Source of the DNA: an uncultured Anaerolineaceae bacterium
GTDB taxonomy: Bacteria; Chloroflexota; Anaerolineae; Promineifilales; Promineifilaceae
Direction: 5' to 3'
Length of the DNA stretch: 10,434 nucleotides
Assembly: GCA_937967805.1 (NCBI GenBank)
Contig: CALBTC010000089.1
Span: 1 to 10,434, forward strand
Below the pieces are notes generated by a model. That model was not told the origin of the DNA, made no database searches, and saw only the letters and a program-made list of their open reading frames with translations. Each line of letters begins with the position of its first letter. The first letter of the stretch is position 1. Shown here one piece after another: positions 7,077 through 10,434 of the stretch. A program made the translations under genes and the position numbers.

Positions 7077-7191
7077 CCTTTATTTTGGACTAGCAGTGCC
7101 ACCGTTGCCACGCTATTATTCCTCATCCTTAAAAACAATCGCTCTAATAAAAACTGTAGATCACACAACTTCTGAAGCCTGCAAACGCCAA

Positions 7192-7218
7192 TCTGCGAAA
7201 TCTGTGTACTCTGTGGAT
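7192..7218 (+). repeat. Three tandem degenerate 9-mers TCTGYGNNN
   Basis: TCTGCGAAA, TCTGTGTAC and TCTGTGGAT stand side by side, followed by a run of seven T (7218-7224) and AGAGGAG (7225-7231). The unit resembles CTCTGTGAA/CTCTGAGGC in the gcvH leader. It is not part of a gene: it lies between the histidine kinase stop codon and the S9 peptidase start. Confidence 0.6.
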
Positions 7219-7262
7219 TTTTTTAGAGGAGACTGCACCGGCGACTACCGGCCACCATGAAT

Positions 7263-7328
7263 GAAAATTTCACGCCAAACCGCCGAGTACGCAAAACGAT
7301 CTTTGCGACTTTGCGTGAGGCTATTTTC
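7263..7328 (+). repeat. Interrupted inverted repeat in the leader of the S9 peptidase gene
   Basis: Three nested pairs of arms: GAAAAT (7263-7268) with ATTTTC (7323-7328), TCACGC (7270-7275) with GCGTGA (7313-7318), and CGCAAA (7290-7295) with TTTGCG (7302-7307). The inner right side is a short tandem, CTTTGCGA then CTTTGCGT. It ends just before the ribosome-binding site GGGAG of the peptidase gene. An in-frame upstream ATG (7261) would translate it, but that start has no ribosome-binding site at useful distance, so the element is read here as untranslated leader. Confidence 0.6.
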
Positions 7329-7341
7329 AAGGGAGTTTACC

Positions 7342-9363
7342 ATGCTAAAGTCAGACAAACGGCTAATCACCGCCGAAGATTTATACAAAATAGAGCTTGT
7401 TTCCGATCCTCAGCTCTCCCCGGATGGCGCCAACATTATTTTTGGCGTCACCCGCGTGGAGCGCAAAACGGAGAAAAAGTTTACCAATTTGTGGCTGGTT
7501 CCCAGCGATGGCAGCAGCGCGCCGCGCCAGTTCACTTACGGCGATCAGTCCGACACCCAACCGCGCTGGTCGCCAGACGGCCGTTCCATTGCCTTCCTCT
7601 CCAACCGCAAAGACGAAAAACAATCCCAAATCTACATCATCCCGCTAAATGGCGGTGAAGCCCGCCCGGTTACCGATATGGAAGGCAGCTTTGCCAACTT
7701 TACCTGGTCGCCAGACGGCCGGTCCTTTGCCACCCAATTCCGCAAAAAAGACCAGGCCGCCATCGAGCGCGAAAAAGATGAGCAAAAGAAGAAGCTGGGG
7801 GTTGTCAGCCGCCATTTCACCACGCTCGATTACAAAGCCGACGGCAGCGGCTATCTGCCCGATGAAAAGTGGCACATCTGGACCATCGATGCCGATAGCG
7901 GCGAAGCCACCCAGCTCACCGAAGGTGATAAGTTTAATGAACTCCAGCCACAGTGGACGCCGGACGGCCGTTCCCTCATCTTCATCTCCAACCGGGATCC
8001 CCAGCCAGATATCAACTGGGACCAGACCGAGCTTTATCGTATTCCCGCCGAGGGCGGCGACATGGCGCTCATTCCCTCCCATGAAGGGCGCAAATTTAAC
8101 CATAGTATCTCGCCCGATGGAGAATGGATTGCCTACATGGGCCGCAAGCAAAAAGGGCATTGGTACCAAAACGACTGCATCTACCTGGTGCCCGCCGGCG
8201 GCGGCGAAGCGCGCAACCTCACAGACAAATTTGATCTACACCTCTCCACCGCTACCCTCACGGACGTGGGCAGCGGCACGCCGCAGCCGCCACCAACCTG
8301 GTCGAAGGACGGCAGATCCCTCTACATTCTGGCCACCGAAAAAGCCAACCAGCCCTTGCTCGCCTTCAGCACCGATCCGGAAGCGCCCGGCTACAAACGC
8401 CTCATCGACGATGCCGGGTTGGTCGCCAGCTTCTCCCTGGATGACACCCAGCAAACCATCGCCTACCTCTGGGGCGATTTCAGCGGTCCGGCCCAGGTAC
8501 GCGTACGCAACCTGGCCGATGGCGAAACAAAGACACTTACACAGTTTAACACTGACTGGCTGGCCGAAATTGAAAGCGGCAAAATTGAAGAAGTGTGGTT
8601 CAAAGGCAAAGACGGCACCGACCTGCACGGCTGGATCATGACGCCGCCCGGTTTTGATCCAAACAAGAAATATCCCTCCATTTTGGAAATTCATGGCGGA
8701 CCGCAAACGCAGTACGGCCGTGCCTACTTCCATGAGATCAACTTACTGGCAGCGCAAGGCTACGTTGTCTACTGGAGCAATCCACGCGGCAGCCAGGGAT
8801 ACGGCGAAGATTTTGCCGGCGCCATCTACAACCGGTGGGGCACCGTCGATTATGATGACGTGATGGCCTGGGCCGACTACGTCGAAAAGCTGCCCTACAT
8901 CGACACGGAGCGCATGGGCGTAACCGGCGGCAGCTACGGCGGTTACATGACATCACTTATCATTGGCAAAACGGACCGCTTTAAAGCGGCCGTTGCCCAG
9001 CGCGTCGTCAGCAACTTCATCAGCTTCTACGGCTCCAGCGACATGAATATTGGCGCCGAATACCTGTTTGGTACCGAGCAGCCGCCTTGGGACGATCTGG
9101 AAAATTATTGGCGACAATCCCCCATGGCCACCATCGGCAACGCCAAAACGCCCACCCTGCTCATCCACAGCGAGCGCGACTTCCGCTGCGACAAGGAACA
9201 GGGCGAGCAGGTCTTTGTCGCCCTCAAGAAGCTGGGCGTAGACTCCGAAATGATCCTCTTCCCCGAGGAATCACACGGTCTCTCCCGCGCCGGCCGCACC
9301 GACCGCCGCATCGAACGGCTCAACCACATGATCCGCTGGTTTGCGACGTACCTCAAAGAATAA
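7342..9363 (+). CDS. S9 family serine peptidase (prolyl oligopeptidase/acylaminoacyl-peptidase type)
   Basis: A 673-residue peptidase that should cleave short peptides, probably in the cytoplasm since no signal peptide is visible. The N-terminal part (about 15-400) is a beta-propeller with PD40/TolB-like blades, seen in repeated WSPDGRSIAF, WSPDGRSFAT, WTPDGRSLIF, SPDGEWIAY and WSKDGRSLY. The C-terminal part (about 420-673) is the alpha/beta-hydrolase domain: EIHGGPQTQYG (oxyanion region), the nucleophile Ser531 in GGSYGGYM, Asp613 in HSERDFRC, and His645 in PEESHGLSR, a complete triad. This order and the motif GGSYGGYM fit subfamily S9C. The chosen ATG at 7342 follows GGGAG at six-base spacing; an upstream in-frame ATG (7261) would add 27 residues encoded by a repeat hairpin and is rejected. 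It stands alone, 265 bases after the histidine kinase gene and 110 bases before prfA. Confidence 0.96.
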   Translation: MLKSDKRLITAEDLYKIELVSDPQLSPDGANIIFGVTRVERKTEKKFTNLWLVPSDGSSAPRQFTYGDQSDTQPRWSPDGRSIAFLSNRKDEKQSQIYIIPLNGGEARPVTDMEGSFANFTWSPDGRSFATQFRKKDQAAIEREKDEQKKKLGVVSRHFTTLDYKADGSGYLPDEKWHIWTIDADSGEATQLTEGDKFNELQPQWTPDGRSLIFISNRDPQPDINWDQTELYRIPAEGGDMALIPSHEGRKFNHSISPDGEWIAYMGRKQKGHWYQNDCIYLVPAGGGEARNLTDKFDLHLSTATLTDVGSGTPQPPPTWSKDGRSLYILATEKANQPLLAFSTDPEAPGYKRLIDDAGLVASFSLDDTQQTIAYLWGDFSGPAQVRVRNLADGETKTLTQFNTDWLAEIESGKIEEVWFKGKDGTDLHGWIMTPPGFDPNKKYPSILEIHGGPQTQYGRAYFHEINLLAAQGYVVYWSNPRGSQGYGEDFAGAIYNRWGTVDYDDVMAWADYVEKLPYIDTERMGVTGGSYGGYMTSLIIGKTDRFKAAVAQRVVSNFISFYGSSDMNIGAEYLFGTEQPPWDDLENYWRQSPMATIGNAKTPTLLIHSERDFRCDKEQGEQVFVALKKLGVDSEMILFPEESHGLSRAGRTDRRIERLNHMIRWFATYLKE

Positions 9364-9408
9364 GTTATAATAACCCCGCAAGAAACAAAAATTTTCAGAG
9401 TAAGAAAG

Positions 9409-9464
9409 AGATTGCAGATTAGAGATTGGAGATTGCCCAATCTCCAATCTCTAGTCTCCAGTTT
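9409..9464. repeat. Heptamer array forming a near-perfect 56-base palindrome
   Basis: Four tandem heptamers AGATTGC, AGATTAG, AGATTGG, AGATTGC (9409-9436) are followed at once by four complementary ones, CCAATCT, CCAATCT, CTAGTCT, CCAGTTT (9437-9464). The central stem 9418-9435 against 9438-9455 pairs in 17 of 18 positions with almost no loop, so it could extrude as a cruciform or fold as a long RNA hairpin. It ends nine bases before the prfA start codon and has no T run after it. It occupies about half of the spacer between the peptidase gene and prfA. Confidence 0.85.
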
Positions 9465-9473
9465 CCTATAAAT

Positions 9474-10434
9474 ATGCTAGATAAGATTAAACAAGTCGTC
9501 ACCCGCTACGACGAAATTGAAAGACAAATGACCGACCCGGCTGTCCTGGCCGATCACGTGAAGCTCACCGATCTGGCTCAGGAACGCTCCGACTTGCAGC
9601 CGCTGGTAGAAGCGTATCGCGAGCATGAACGCGTGCAGCAAGAGCTGGCCGATGCCCGCGAACTGGCCGAGCTGGAAGATGAAGAAATGGCGGCCCTGGC
9701 CGAAGCCGAGATTGAAAAGTTGGAAGCCCGGCTGGAGTCGCTAGACAACGAAATGCGCCGCCTGCTGGTCCCCAAAGACCCGCGCGATGAACGTAACGTC
9801 TTTGTGGAGATTCGCGCCGGGGCGGGCGGCGATGAGGCCGGCATTTTTGCCGCCGATTTGCTGCGCATGTACATGCGCTATGCCGAAAGCCGCAACTGGA
9901 AGCCCACCATTTTGGAAGAAAATGCCACTGGCGTTGGCGGCTACAAAGAAGTCATCTTTTCGGTGAAGGGAAAGGGGGCTTACTCTCGCTTCAAGTACGA
10001 AAGCGGCGTCCACCGCGTGCAGCGCGTACCGCAAACAGAATCACAGGGGCGCATTCATACCAGCACCGCCACCGTCGCCGTCATGCCGGAAATTGATGAG
10101 GTAGATATTACAATTGATCCCAAAGATTTGGAGATTACGGCCACATTTTCCTCTGGTCCTGGCGGCCAGCACATGCAGAAAAACGCCACGGCCGCACGCA
10201 TCGTTCACATCCCCACCGGCATCGCCGTCAAGATTCAGTCGGAACGCAGCCTGACGCAAAACAAGCAGTTGGGCATTGCCATCATCCAGGCCCGGCTGCA
10301 GGAAATTGAGGAAGAAAAGCAGCAAACGGCCGTTGCCGCCGACCGCAAATCACAAGTTGGCACCGGCGACCGCAGTGAGAAAATCCGCACCTACAACTAT
10401 CCCCAGGGGCGCGTCACCGATCACCGCATCGGTC
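9474..10434 (+). CDS. prfA: Peptide chain release factor 1 (RF1), C-terminus cut off
   Basis: RF1 recognises UAA and UAG in the ribosomal A site and triggers release of the finished protein. The 320 codons present cover all but about the last 40 residues. The N-terminal helical domain (1-95) is followed by FVEIRAGAGGDEAGIFAADLLRMY, then RVPQTESQGRIHTS with the stop-codon-reading tripeptide Pro186-Gln187-Thr188 (PxT, the RF1 type; RF2 would have SPF). The peptidyl-hydrolysis loop GPGGQHMQKNATAARI has Gln232 of the GGQ motif, and TYNYPQGRVTDHRIG stands at the window edge. The GGQ loop reads GPGGQHMQKN where E. coli has GAGGQHVNTT; the key Gly-Gly-Gln is intact. ATG 9474 (MLDKIKQVVTRYDEIE) fits the usual N-terminus, but no Shine-Dalgarno sequence precedes it; instead there is the palindromic heptamer array. 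Confidence 0.97.
   Translation, partial: MLDKIKQVVTRYDEIERQMTDPAVLADHVKLTDLAQERSDLQPLVEAYREHERVQQELADARELAELEDEEMAALAEAEIEKLEARLESLDNEMRRLLVPKDPRDERNVFVEIRAGAGGDEAGIFAADLLRMYMRYAESRNWKPTILEENATGVGGYKEVIFSVKGKGAYSRFKYESGVHRVQRVPQTESQGRIHTSTATVAVMPEIDEVDITIDPKDLEITATFSSGPGGQHMQKNATAARIVHIPTGIAVKIQSERSLTQNKQLGIAIIQARLQEIEEEKQQTAVAADRKSQVGTGDRSEKIRTYNYPQGRVTDHRIG

Larger units (their letters stand above)
1231..10333. repeat. Dispersed palindromic octamer ACGGCCGT, 14 copies
   Basis: Exact copies start at 1231, 1396, 1832, 2889, 4329, 4759, 5115, 6148, 6268, 6835, 7577, 7964, 8714 and 10326. About 0.16 copies would be expected in a random sequence of this length with equal base use. The copies occur in different genes and reading frames: as GAC GGC CGT (Asp-Gly-Arg) in the WD40, kinase and peptidase genes; as ACG GCC GT (Thr-Ala-Val) in gcvH, gdhA, the DUF92 gene, the WD40 gene and prfA; and once in the non-coding 5' edge of the riboswitch. 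Many near-copies (ACGGCCAN, ACGGCCGA, ACGGCCGC, ACGGCCGG) are also present. Confidence 0.8.

Noticed and set aside
7261..7341. 27-residue N-terminal extension of the S9 peptidase
   Set aside because: No ribosome-binding site near ATG 7261 (AGAGGAG is about 30 bases away), and the stretch is a repeat hairpin; ATG 7342 has GGGAG at six bases.
7649..8641. A 330-codon plus-strand frame inside the S9 peptidase gene
   Set aside because: Proline-, serine- and lysine-rich out-of-frame translation of the peptidase gene; the true frame has the full catalytic triad.
1..10434. Defence island, prophage, integron, CRISPR or transposon
   Set aside because: No integrase, transposase, nuclease, repeat-spacer array or target-site duplication is visible; all clear genes are core metabolism, signalling or translation genes.

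Overview
The window (10,434 bp, moderately GC-rich) looks like a chromosomal segment of a free-living bacterium. It carries housekeeping and signalling genes and no phage, transposon, CRISPR or tRNA signal. Several features suggest an uncultured Chloroflexota (Anaerolineae-like) genome: a GPGGQ-type release factor 1, a bacterial seven-blade WD40 protein, an S9 peptidase, and intergenic spacers filled with degenerate short-period repeats. This placement is an inference from style, not from a search.

Left part, minus strand (1-3178), nitrogen and one-carbon metabolism. In transcription order: gdhA (glutamate dehydrogenase, 3178 to 1928); a candidate promoter; a tandem glycine riboswitch ending in an intrinsic terminator (about 1838 to 1570); gcvH (lipoyl carrier H-protein, 1469 to 1080); and the N-terminal third of gcvP (full-length glycine decarboxylase P-protein, running off the left edge). 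The riboswitch should turn on glycine cleavage when glycine is abundant. Glycine cleavage releases ammonia and glutamate dehydrogenase interconverts ammonia and glutamate, so the neighbourhood is metabolically coherent, although gdhA lies upstream of the gcv promoter.

Middle and right part, plus strand (3567-10434), five co-directional genes: a DUF92/TMEM19-family membrane protein, a seven-repeat WD40 beta-propeller protein, a soluble PAS-like/GAF histidine kinase without a neighbouring response regulator, an S9-family (prolyl oligopeptidase/acylaminoacyl-peptidase type) serine peptidase, and the first 320 codons of prfA (peptide chain release factor 1), cut by the right edge. Gaps of 54-265 bp separate these genes and nothing ties them into one pathway.

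Beyond the genes, the most notable signals are these: a strongly over-represented palindromic octamer, ACGGCCGT (14 copies in both useful reading frames and in non-coding RNA, resembling cyanobacterial HIP1 in behaviour); three intergenic hairpin/tandem-repeat patches with 7- to 9-nt periodicity placed just before genes; and an ambiguous, possibly non-AUG start for gcvP. I found no clear novel multi-gene system.
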